Origin: Acidobacteriota bacterium
GTDB taxonomy: Bacteria; Acidobacteriota; Terriglobia; Bryobacterales; JACQDG01
NCBI GenBank assembly: GCA_016201185.1
Contig: JACQDG010000411.1
Coordinates: 1 to 13,306 of the forward strand
DNA length: 13,306 nucleotides
Reading direction: 5' to 3'
Positions 7,135 to 13,306 of the stretch are shown piece after piece. Every line of letters starts with the position of its first letter. Within the stretch, counting starts at the first letter, position 1. Position numbers and translations under genes: made by a program. The notes beneath the pieces are model-generated. The model did not search any database and had not been told where the DNA came from. It saw only the letters and a program-made list of their open reading frames with translations.

Positions 7135-7138
7135 CGGC

Positions 7139-7876
7139 ATGCCCCCGCACTTGATGGTGATCATCCCCGCTTATAACGAGGAGGCATCGGTGGGCGATGT
7201 CGTGCGCGCCGTGCGCCGGGTGGCGCCCGAAGCCCCGGTGATGGTGATCGACGACGGCTCCTCCGACGGCACCTCCCAGGCAGCGCGGGATGCTGGGGCG
7301 GAGCTGCTGCGCCTGCCACACCACCTGGGCCTGGGTGGCGCCGTGCAGACCGGCTACCGTTTCGCCTTCGAGCATGGATATGACTGCGTGGTGCGCGTCG
7401 ACTCCGACGGCCAGCACAACCCGGCCGACATACGCCTCCTGCTCGACAAGCTGCTCGGCGACGGTTTCGATATGGTCACAGGATCCCGTTACCTGGCTGA
7501 AAACGGCTACCCCCGCCAATGGCTCCGGCGCCTGGGAAGTCAAATCTTTTCCCTCCTCCTGTATCCGATCCTGGGCAAGCGGATCACCGACCCCACTTCG
7601 GGCTTCGCCGCCGTCAACCGCCGGGCGCTGGAGGTCTTCAGCCGCAGCTTCCCGCTGGAGTACCCTGAGATCGAGGCGCTAGTGGTGCTCCAGCGCAAGG
7701 CGTTGCGCTTCTGCGAGGTGCCCGTCAAAATGTTTCCCCGCCGCTCCGGCCGCTCCACGATCGGCTCGGCGCAGGCGATCTATTACATGTTCCGCGTGCT
7801 GCTGGGGGTGCTGGTGAACGTAATCAAGTACGAGCGCCGCTTCCACCCCAGGCCCAAGGAGCAGGCGCGCGGCTAA
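7139..7876 (+). CDS. GT2-family DPM1/GtrB-like polyprenyl-phosphate sugar synthase
   Basis: This 245-residue protein has the dolichyl-phosphate mannose synthase layout. VIIPAYNEEASVGDVVRAV is followed by MVIDDGSSDGT (35-45), then the HLGLGGAVQTGYRF segment and the catalytic RVDSDGQH (Asp88, Asp90). GSRYLAENGYPRQWLRR and the TDPTSGFAAVNRRAL block typical of DPM1/GtrB-type enzymes follow. Members transfer a sugar from a nucleotide to undecaprenyl or dolichyl phosphate at the cytoplasmic face. It ends in a hydrophobic or amphipathic segment (YYMFRVLLGVLVNVIKY) without the C-terminal two-helix domain of GtrB or ArnC, so it is a short DPM1-like form. The start is fixed by a strong Shine-Dalgarno. 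The next gene, three bases downstream, is a DUF2304 membrane protein, a common partner of this enzyme type. The actual sugar (mannose, glucose or other) cannot be told. Confidence 0.88.
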   Translation: MPPHLMVIIPAYNEEASVGDVVRAVRRVAPEAPVMVIDDGSSDGTSQAARDAGAELLRLPHHLGLGGAVQTGYRFAFEHGYDCVVRVDSDGQHNPADIRLLLDKLLGDGFDMVTGSRYLAENGYPRQWLRRLGSQIFSLLLYPILGKRITDPTSGFAAVNRRALEVFSRSFPLEYPEIEALVVLQRKALRFCEVPVKMFPRRSGRSTIGSAQAIYYMFRVLLGVLVNVIKYERRFHPRPKEQARG

Positions 7877-7879
7877 ATC

Positions 7880-8287
7880 ATGGAGCGCATTCGCATCGTC
7901 GCCGCCGTCGCCAGCCTGCTGCTCGTCGGGCAGAGTGTCCGGTCTGTGCGCCGGGAGCACATCCGCGTGGAATATTCGATGGCCTGGTTGGGAGCTGCGC
8001 TGCTGCTGCTGGTGCTCTGCCTCTCCGATGCGGCGGTAGCAGCGGTGGGACGCTTGCTGGGGGTTCGCGATGCTGCCCTGGTTATTTTGACCTTAGCCGG
8101 CGTCCTTCTTCTGTTCCTCTTTCTCCGTTACTCAATCGTGGTCTCCAGCCTCAAGGACCACAACATCCAACTGGCGCAGAAAGTGGGGATGCTCGAGTGG
8201 GAGATCGAGCGGCTGAACAAACAGGCGGAAAGTAAACAGGACGCGGAAAAGCCGGGCGGCGCCGGCGGGAGCGCGGCCGGAGCGTGA
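7880..8287 (+). CDS. DUF2304 small membrane protein
   Basis: The 135-residue protein has three predicted membrane segments (about 4-20, 36-54 and 66-84). A charged segment, VRREHIRVEYSMAWL, lies between the first two. A heptad-like helix (about 90-118, SLKDHNIQLAQKVGMLEWEIERLNK in short) follows, with a Gly/Ala-rich tail. The REEY-type charged loop followed by WL and a C-terminal coil are the DUF2304 pattern. The biochemical function of the family is not settled to my knowledge. It begins 3 bases after the DPM1-like gene, and its stop overlaps the start of the next GT4 gene in a GTGA junction, so all three are probably translated as a unit. By analogy with GtrA beside GtrB it may act as membrane partner or flippase for the lipid-linked sugar. 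That is inference. Confidence 0.8.
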   Translation: MERIRIVAAVASLLLVGQSVRSVRREHIRVEYSMAWLGAALLLLVLCLSDAAVAAVGRLLGVRDAALVILTLAGVLLLFLFLRYSIVVSSLKDHNIQLAQKVGMLEWEIERLNKQAESKQDAEKPGGAGGSAAGA

Positions 8288-9399
8288 GAATCCTCTACGA
8301 CGCCACGCCGCTGCTGCTGCGCAGCGCCGGGGTAAAGAATTACCACTACTTACTGCTCCGTCACCTGCTGCCGCTGGCTGCTCCCCATACTATCGAGCTG
8401 TTCCCGTTCCTGCGCAATCCGGGTCGAAACCGCAACGAAGGCTCGAATTATCCGCCTGTGGCCACCGCGCTGCGGCTCTCAGTGTGGCTGGCGGACAACT
8501 ATTTGCGCGTCCCCGTCGGCCGCTGGGCGGGTCGCCGCGCCGACCTGTTCCACCTCACCCAGCACTTGCTCCATCCCACGGCCGTCGGCCAAAGGCTCCG
8601 ACTCACTTCTTTCATCCACGACCTGAGCTGCCTGCTGATGCCGCAATACCACACCGCCAGCAATGTGCGGTATTTCCGGCATTTTGCCCGGGACGTGTTG
8701 CCGCGCCTGGCCGGCGTTCTGGTTCCCTCCCACGCTGTCGAGCAGGAGCTGATCGAGCATCTCGGCGTTGCCCCAGAGCGGGTGAACGTGGTCCCGCATG
8801 GCGTGGAGCAACGGTTCTTCCAGCCTGGACCGTTCGAGGCGGCTCTGAAAGCTTACGGCCTGCCGGAGCGGTATATCTTATTTGTAGGCGCTGCCGAGCC
8901 GCGCAAGAACGTCTCCACGCTGCTCGAGGCCTGCCGGCTGCTGCCGGCGGACCTGCGGCGGGACTATCCCCTGGTGTTGGCAGGCGCCTCCGGGTGGAAG
9001 AACGCCGCGCTGTGGGAGGCCGTGGAGCGGGACCGTCCCATCGGCGTCCGCCCCATCGGCTACGTGGCGCCGGAACTGCTGCCGGCGGTTTATAAGCAGG
9101 CCGCCGTTTTTGTCTTTCCCTCCCTCTACGAAGGCTTCGGCCTGCCCTTGCTCGAAGCGATGGCGGCCGGGACGCCGGTGGTAACGTCGAATGTCTCCGC
9201 CATGCCGGAGGTGGTGGGAGAAGCCGGCCTGACGGTCGATCCGCGCAGTCCGGCCGAGCTGGCACGGGCTATCGAACACCTCTTGAGCGACCGCGCCCTG
9301 GCGGCACAACTCGCCGAGGCCGGCCGCCGCCGCGCCAGGGAATTCACGTGGGGAAAAACGGCCCTGGCGACCAAGGCGTTCTTTGATCATTTGGCGTGA
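8284..9399 (+). CDS. GT4-family glycosyltransferase (GT-B fold), second copy
   Basis: This is a 371-residue nucleotide-sugar glycosyltransferase. The N-terminus MRILYDATPLLLRSAGVKNY lacks the full Gly-rich GGVGG loop of its divergent neighbour but keeps the strand and the following helix. Further marks are TSFIHDLSCLLMP (108-120), VPSHAVEQEL (147-156), VVPHGVEQRFF (169-179), ILFVGAAEPRKN (198-209) and the EX7E motif Glu283 to Glu291 (EGFGLPLLE). The GTG start at 8284-8286 overlaps the DUF2304 stop by 4 bases, so it probably depends on translation of that gene. It closes the plus-strand operon and faces the enolase-superfamily gene tail to tail, 39 bases away. It is clearly a paralogue of the minus-strand GT4 (shared PHG/RHGVE and FPS-EGFGLP-LEAMAAG blocks) but distant enough to have a different acceptor. 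Confidence 0.92.
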   Translation: MRILYDATPLLLRSAGVKNYHYLLLRHLLPLAAPHTIELFPFLRNPGRNRNEGSNYPPVATALRLSVWLADNYLRVPVGRWAGRRADLFHLTQHLLHPTAVGQRLRLTSFIHDLSCLLMPQYHTASNVRYFRHFARDVLPRLAGVLVPSHAVEQELIEHLGVAPERVNVVPHGVEQRFFQPGPFEAALKAYGLPERYILFVGAAEPRKNVSTLLEACRLLPADLRRDYPLVLAGASGWKNAALWEAVERDRPIGVRPIGYVAPELLPAVYKQAAVFVFPSLYEGFGLPLLEAMAAGTPVVTSNVSAMPEVVGEAGLTVDPRSPAELARAIEHLLSDRALAAQLAEAGRRRAREFTWGKTALATKAFFDHLA

Positions 9400-9438
9400 G
9401 GGACCATCCCATCGCCGGGGAGCCACCCCCAGTCCTCC

Positions 9439-10803
9439 TCAGCTCCACAGCCTATCGTGGCTCCCCTCTTTGTCCCACTGCGGGGTAGGCTCGAAGTAAC
9501 CTGGCTCTAACAGGTGCCGCTTCACCACTTCCTCGTTCAGCTCCACCCCCAGGCCCGGCCGATCCGGCACGCGGATGTATCCCTTCTCGACGATGGGCTT
9601 TGGAATGCCGGTGACCAGGTCCTCCCACCAGGGGACCTCGACGGAGTGGTTCTCCAGGCATAGAAAGTTTTCCGTGGCCGCGGCGCAGTGCACGCTGGCC
9701 ATCGAGGAAACCGGGGTCCCGGCGAAGTGCATGGCCATGGCCACGCCGCCTTCCTGGGCCAGGTCGCCGATCTTCTTCGTCTCCAGAATGCCGCCCGACG
9801 TTGCCAGGTCCGGGTGGATGATGTCCACGGCGTGGGCGCGCACCAGCTCCGCGAAGGGCTCCTTGAGGTAAATGTCCTCGCCCGTCAGGATCGGCACATC
9901 CACGGCGTCGGTGATTTTCCTCAGCAGGTCGGTATATTGCCAGGGGATCATGTCCTCCAGCCACGCCATGTTGTATTTCTCCAGCGCCTTGCCCAGCCGG
10001 ATGCAACTGTTCACCCCGATGTGGCCGAAGTGGTCGGCGGCGAGGGGGATCTCCATGCCCACCGCCTCCCGTGCTGCGGCCGCGAATTCGCACAGCAGGG
10101 CGATGCCCTTGTCGGTGATCTCCATGCCCGTGAACATGTGTTCGACGTTCGGGCCGGCCGGCTCGCCCAGGGGCTGCGTCACCGTGCCCGGAGTTTTTTC
10201 CACCAGCCCGATGCTCAGGTCCATTTTCAGGAACGTGAACCCTTTGTCCATCCGCGCTTTCAGCCGCCGGGCGAATTCCTTGGCGTCTGGGGAGGTGTCC
10301 GTATCGGCATACAGCCGGACGCGGTCGCGAAACTTGCCGCCGAGCATCTGGTAAATGGGCGCCCCGTAAGCTTTGCCTGCCAGGTCCCACAGCGCCATTT
10401 CGACGGCCGAGACTCCCCCGCCCTGCCGGGCGTGCCCGCCGAATTGTTTGATCTTGCGGAAAAGCTTGTCGACGTTGCAGGGGTTCTCGCCCAGCAGGCG
10501 GCTCTTCAGCATCAGGGCGTAGGTCTTGGAGGCCCCGTCGCGCACTTCTCCCAGCCCGTACACGCCCTGGTTGGTGTCGAGGCGGATGATCGGGCAGGTG
10601 GACGGCGCGCCGGTAACGGTGACCACGCGCAGGTCGGTGATCCGCAGTTCCGAGGGCGTGGAATTGCGCTGGACATTCTGGGGGTACGCCTCTAGTTCCT
10701 CGTCGCGGAGGGCCAGGCCGGCGCCGAAAGCTGCGGCCGACCCGAAGGAACGAAGGAAAACACGCCTGTCAAGAAGCTTCTCAAGGGAAGGTTTAATGGG
10801 CAT
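9439..10803 (-). CDS. Tat-exported mandelate racemase/muconate lactonizing enzyme family protein
   Basis: This 454-residue enolase-superfamily enzyme acts on carboxylate substrates, often sugar acids, by proton abstraction next to the carboxylate. The N-terminus has a twin-Arg signal (RRVFLRSFGSAAAFGAGLA, 13-31), so export to the periplasm is predicted. The capping domain runs to about residue 160. In the barrel, Lys193 (FLKMDL) is at the usual base position. Putative Mg ligands are Asp257 (AADHFG), Glu283 (WLED) and Glu309 (TGED). Asp332 (HPDLATSGG) and His359 (MAMHFAG) resemble the Asp-His dyad of mandelate racemase. About 60 residues separate Lys193 from Asp257, roughly twice the gap in mandelate racemase, so an insertion near 198-232 is likely. 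An AGGAG 6 bases before the ATG supports the start. Dehydratase or racemase activity on a sugar acid is possible; substrate unknown. It lies 90 bases after the TMTC-like gene. Confidence 0.88.
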   Translation of the reverse strand: MPIKPSLEKLLDRRVFLRSFGSAAAFGAGLALRDEELEAYPQNVQRNSTPSELRITDLRVVTVTGAPSTCPIIRLDTNQGVYGLGEVRDGASKTYALMLKSRLLGENPCNVDKLFRKIKQFGGHARQGGGVSAVEMALWDLAGKAYGAPIYQMLGGKFRDRVRLYADTDTSPDAKEFARRLKARMDKGFTFLKMDLSIGLVEKTPGTVTQPLGEPAGPNVEHMFTGMEITDKGIALLCEFAAAAREAVGMEIPLAADHFGHIGVNSCIRLGKALEKYNMAWLEDMIPWQYTDLLRKITDAVDVPILTGEDIYLKEPFAELVRAHAVDIIHPDLATSGGILETKKIGDLAQEGGVAMAMHFAGTPVSSMASVHCAAATENFLCLENHSVEVPWWEDLVTGIPKPIVEKGYIRVPDRPGLGVELNEEVVKRHLLEPGYFEPTPQWDKEGSHDRLWS

Positions 10804-10821
10804 AGAAATCTCCTGTTCTGG

Positions 10822-10839
10822 CCGCTCGCCGGCGGGCGG
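10822..10839. repeat. 18-bp GC palindrome upstream of the enolase-superfamily gene
   Basis: CCGCTCGCC followed by GGCGGGCGG is self-complementary apart from a single T/G pair. It sits 7 bases upstream of the Shine-Dalgarno of the Tat enzyme gene and 54 bases after the stop of the TMTC-like gene. It could be an operator or the stem of a terminator, but it has no U tract, and GC-rich palindromes arise easily in this genome. Confidence 0.35.
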
Positions 10840-10893
10840 TGCGGTCGCGCAAACTCAACTTTTACCAGAAATGACCCTGGCCTGGCGCGCCGC

Positions 10894-12690
10894 CTACGGC
10901 CGGCCGCCGGCGGCGCGCTTCTTCATGGCCATTGCCACTTCCAGGTTTTGTCGCGCGCCGGCATGCTCCGGAACAAGTTGGAGCACGCGTTGGTAATCCT
11001 TGATGGCTTCGTCAATGCGGCCCGACTGTAGATACATGTTGCCGCGGGCAAAATGGGGCTCCCAAGCCAGAGGGTTGATCTCGATCGCCCTCTGAAAGTG
11101 GTGCCACCCAATGGGGCGTTGGCGGCGAATCTCGGCAATCCCCAGGTTCGTCCAGAGCGTCGCGCTGTTCGGAGAAATTTTCAGCGCTTCGTGATAGGTG
11201 ACCACCGCTTCGCGGTACATCTTGCGGTTGGCGTAGGAAGAGCCCAGGCTGCTGAGGACCTCCGCCTTCTGCCGGCCGTTCCGCGGGACCAGCTCGGCCG
11301 CCCGCTGGAAGGCCCGCGTGGCTTCCTCAAACCTTCCCCGCTGGGAAAGCTGCTCTCCCAGGTTGTTCTGCGCCCGCCATTTGTTCGGAGACTTTTCCGC
11401 CACGTCTTGCCAGAGCGCCAAGCCGTCGGCCCAGACGCGGTTGCGAAGGTGGGTGCCGACAGAGAACACCGCCAGGACAGCGCCCAAAGCCAGGGCCAGG
11501 GCGCGGCGATTCCCCCACTGTTCCAGCAGCAAGGCCAGCGCCGCCAGGAAGAACCCGATCGACGGCAAATACAGCCGGCGCTCTCCGGCGTAGTCGAGCA
11601 GAGGATAAAAACTCGATGTGGGGAACAGCGTCAAGAAGAAGAACAGGACCCCGAAGGAAACCAACGCCCATCGCCGGCGGAGGTAAATCACCGTCCCCAG
11701 CAGAACCAGGAGCCCGGCCAGGGACAGCCAGGAGAAGTGCTCGAGAAGACTGTGGGAAGGCTGGATATCGTAGTCGGCGTTCAGTCCAAACGGGACCAGC
11801 AGCAGCCGCAGATATAGGAAGTACATACGGAACTGGGTGAAGAGGTAGGTCTTCCAGGTCACTCCCCGGAGAAAGAACCCGGCCGACGGGACGTGGATCA
11901 CCTGCCGTAGCACGATGAAGGCCCCTGTAGCCATCTCCACCCCGAGCACGGCATAGGTGGGCCAGTTTTTCCGCAGCCGCCGCCAGTCCTGCTCGGCCAG
12001 AAAAAAGTAATCGGTCAGCAGAATGGCGCCAGGCAGCGTAATGGCGTGCTGCTTGCTTGTAACCGCACAACCGTAAAAGACCGCCGCCACCAAGGCCGTA
12101 ACCCAGGGCCGCTTCTCCCGCCAGTTCGAAAGGAAGACCAGCAGGGCCAGAAGATAGAAGGTCGCCGCCAGCACTTCCGAGCGGCTGCTGATGTAGCCCA
12201 CCGACTCGGTCTGAATAGGCGAAGCGAGAAACAGCAGGGGTAGGGCCGCCGCCAGCAGAGTCCGTGCGGCGGGGGTCAGCCGGCCCGACAAGCCCGGTGT
12301 TTCGCACAGTCGCCGCACCACCAGCCACAGGATCAACGTGTTCAGGCAATGCAGCAGCACGCTGACCAGGTGGAAATAGAAGGGGTCCGTACCCGTGAGC
12401 CAGTGGTTCAGAGCGAAAGAGAAAATCAGCAGCGGCCGGGGTCCGGTGAGGATGATGTACCAGTCCTTCAGCCGGACGGCGCTGCGGACTTCGAGCAGGT
12501 CGCCGTCGTCAAACAGGAAGGGGCCCCAGAGGCTGCGCGCATAAATGGCGAAGCCGAGGAGGAAGACGCCTGCGACAAACAGGATGTCGAATTTTGCGGA
12601 AGGCTTTTCCAGGACCGCCGTGGCCGCCCGGGGTGGCTGGCTCGGAGGCGCTTTGCGGCGAGCCGCTTTGCCTCGTTTTTCTTTGGCCAC
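10894..12690 (-). CDS. TMTC-like multi-spanning GT-C protein with C-terminal TPRs
   Basis: The 598-residue protein has a basic cytoplasmic tail (1-35), about ten or more membrane segments (36 to about 412) and four TPRs (about 437-469, 475-507, 509-540, 541-574). The first loop carries FLFDDGDLL (Asp61, Asp62), the acidic pair expected for GT-C glycosyltransferases. SPIQTESVGYISSRSEVLAA in the third or fourth segment region, LNADYDIQP (303-310), and ERRLYLPSIGF (370-380) resemble the TMTC/DUF1736 protein family. The eukaryotic members O-mannosylate cadherins using a lipid-linked sugar. The likely role is transfer of a sugar from polyprenyl phosphate to an exported protein or glycan, with TPRs outside the cytoplasm binding the target. 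The GTG at 12688-12690 is 16 bases past the kdsC stop; an upstream start would overlap kdsC. No Met occurs early in the protein, so the start is fairly but not fully secure. Confidence 0.8.
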   Translation of the reverse strand: MAKEKRGKAARRKAPPSQPPRAATAVLEKPSAKFDILFVAGVFLLGFAIYARSLWGPFLFDDGDLLEVRSAVRLKDWYIILTGPRPLLIFSFALNHWLTGTDPFYFHLVSVLLHCLNTLILWLVVRRLCETPGLSGRLTPAARTLLAAALPLLFLASPIQTESVGYISSRSEVLAATFYLLALLVFLSNWREKRPWVTALVAAVFYGCAVTSKQHAITLPGAILLTDYFFLAEQDWRRLRKNWPTYAVLGVEMATGAFIVLRQVIHVPSAGFFLRGVTWKTYLFTQFRMYFLYLRLLLVPFGLNADYDIQPSHSLLEHFSWLSLAGLLVLLGTVIYLRRRWALVSFGVLFFFLTLFPTSSFYPLLDYAGERRLYLPSIGFFLAALALLLEQWGNRRALALALGAVLAVFSVGTHLRNRVWADGLALWQDVAEKSPNKWRAQNNLGEQLSQRGRFEEATRAFQRAAELVPRNGRQKAEVLSSLGSSYANRKMYREAVVTYHEALKISPNSATLWTNLGIAEIRRQRPIGWHHFQRAIEINPLAWEPHFARGNMYLQSGRIDEAIKDYQRVLQLVPEHAGARQNLEVAMAMKKRAAGGRP

Positions 12691-12706
12691 GGCTGGTGCC
12701 TGCTGT

Positions 12707-13264
12707 CTAAGGAATGCCGTACTTTTCCAGTATCTGCTGCCACTTGCCCTGGGCGCGGAGCACCACTTCAATCACTTCCCGCACCGCCCCTTGTCCGCCA
12801 GGCGCCGCCGTCACCAAATGAACCATCCGCTTCACCTCGGGCCGGGCGTTGGCCGGGGCCGCCGCCAGGCCTACCCGGGCTAGAATCGGGGCGTCGGTCA
12901 AGTCGTCGCCGATATAACCGACCTGCTCCTCGGCAGCGCCCGACTCGCTCAGGATTTTCTCGTAAATCGGAATCTTCTCTATATGACCCTGATAGATGTA
13001 CATGATTCGGCATTGACGAGCGCGGGTCACAAGCGCCGGAGAATCACGGCCGCTGATTACTCCGGTCTCGATGCCCAGCCAGTTGGCCCACTGCAGGCTA
13101 ATGCCGTCCTGGGCGTCAAATCCCTTAGTCTCCACCATTTCCCCGTTGGGGCCGGGAACATAGAACAGGCGACCGTCGGTCAGCACCCCATCCACGTCCA
13201 TCAGCAGCAGCTTGATCTTAGCCGCGCGCTGGGTTAAAGAAACGGAAGATTCGACCGATATCAT
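12707..13264 (-). CDS. kdsC: KdsC-type HAD phosphatase (3-deoxy-D-manno-octulosonate 8-phosphate phosphatase)
   Basis: This 185-residue HAD hydrolase removes the phosphate from KDO-8-P before KDO is activated for lipopolysaccharide inner core. It has motif I LLLMDVDGVLTDGR (Asp23, Asp25), motif II SGR (71-73), motif III Lys97 in QGHIEKIPIYEKIL, and motif IV GDDLTD (119-124). The KGFDAQDGISLQ segment and absence of a cap domain are KdsC features. The loop FYVPGPNGEMVETKG is longer than in E. coli KdsC. The chosen ATG at 13262-13264 has no Shine-Dalgarno; a GTG at 13292-13294 would add ten residues and sits inside a hairpin. A related CMP-sialic-acid pathway phosphatase cannot be excluded because kdsA, kdsB and kdsD are not in view. 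It leads a minus-strand unit with the TMTC-like gene. Confidence 0.87.
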   Translation of the reverse strand: MISVESSVSLTQRAAKIKLLLMDVDGVLTDGRLFYVPGPNGEMVETKGFDAQDGISLQWANWLGIETGVISGRDSPALVTRARQCRIMYIYQGHIEKIPIYEKILSESGAAEEQVGYIGDDLTDAPILARVGLAAAPANARPEVKRMVHLVTAAPGGQGAVREVIEVVLRAQGKWQQILEKYGIP

Positions 13265-13282
13265 AATTTTATTGTAAGTGGC

Positions 13283-13301
13283 GCGGCCCGTCACCGGCCG
13301 C
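13283..13301. repeat. Short GC hairpin upstream of kdsC
   Basis: GCGGCC (13283-13288) and GGCCGC (13296-13301) form a perfect 6-bp stem with a 7-base loop, 18 bases before the kdsC start. It may be the end of an upstream unit or a leader structure. It is short and not followed by a U tract. Confidence 0.3.
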
Positions 13302-13306
13302 TACAG

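Noticed and set aside
9400..9438. Convergent 39-base gap checked for a bidirectional terminator
   Set aside because: No convincing stem-loop or T-rich tract could be seen.
9688..10695. 335-codon plus-strand open frame opposite the enolase-superfamily gene
   Set aside because: It is a His/Gln/Val-rich shadow frame antisense to a gene with full active-site motifs.
11327..12349. 340-codon minus-strand open frame within the TMTC-like gene
   Set aside because: It is another frame of the same DNA; the real frame carries the membrane segments and TPRs.

Overview
The window is GC-rich and gene-dense. It reads as chromosome from a Gram-negative bacterium: it has a KdsC-type KDO-8-phosphate phosphatase, a membrane-anchored HtrA protease, and a Tat-exported enolase-superfamily enzyme. 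Frequent GTG/TTG starts, the form of the KdsC protein, and TPR plus glycosyltransferase-rich gene content would fit an Acidobacteriota genome. That assignment is inference from gene style, not from a marker gene. I see no rRNA, tRNA, CRISPR array, transposase or phage gene.

Layout. (1) Positions 1-2432, minus strand: htrA-like protease, a small secreted peptidoglycan-binding-domain protein, and the 5' part of an aldehyde dehydrogenase that runs off the left edge. The three are tightly spaced, and a perfect -10 hexamer lies just upstream of htrA. (2) Positions 2630-5983, minus strand: a GT4 glycosyltransferase, then an M20 metallopeptidase, then an EamA transporter whose start overlaps the peptidase stop by 4 bases. 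(3) Positions 5984-6113: a divergent intergenic region holding a 17-bp inverted repeat (16/17 identical arms, 74 bases apart). (4) Positions 6114-9399, plus strand: a tight glycan operon of a GT2 rhamnosyltransferase-like enzyme, a DPM1-like polyprenyl-phosphate sugar synthase, a DUF2304 membrane protein and a second GT4 enzyme. (5) Positions 9439-13264, minus strand: kdsC-like phosphatase, a TMTC-like multi-spanning GT-C protein with four C-terminal TPRs, and a Tat-signal mandelate racemase/muconate lactonizing family enzyme.

How the genes may work together. Regions 2 to 5 hold six proteins for cell-surface carbohydrate: three soluble or peripheral nucleotide-sugar transferases, a predicted lipid-linked sugar donor synthase with a membrane partner, a GT-C enzyme of the type that uses lipid-linked sugars, and a KDO pathway phosphatase. 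A testable model is that the DPM1-like/DUF2304 pair makes the donor consumed outside the membrane by the TMTC-like protein. Nothing in the DNA proves this link, and the two sets are on opposite strands. The M20/EamA pair, the aldehyde dehydrogenase and the enolase-superfamily enzyme are metabolic genes with no obvious tie to the glycan genes.

The most unusual non-coding feature is the inverted repeat at 5989-6096. One arm abuts the GT4 start codon and the other overlaps the likely promoters of both divergent genes, so it could be an operator pair, a leader-RNA switch or a small non-autonomous mobile element.
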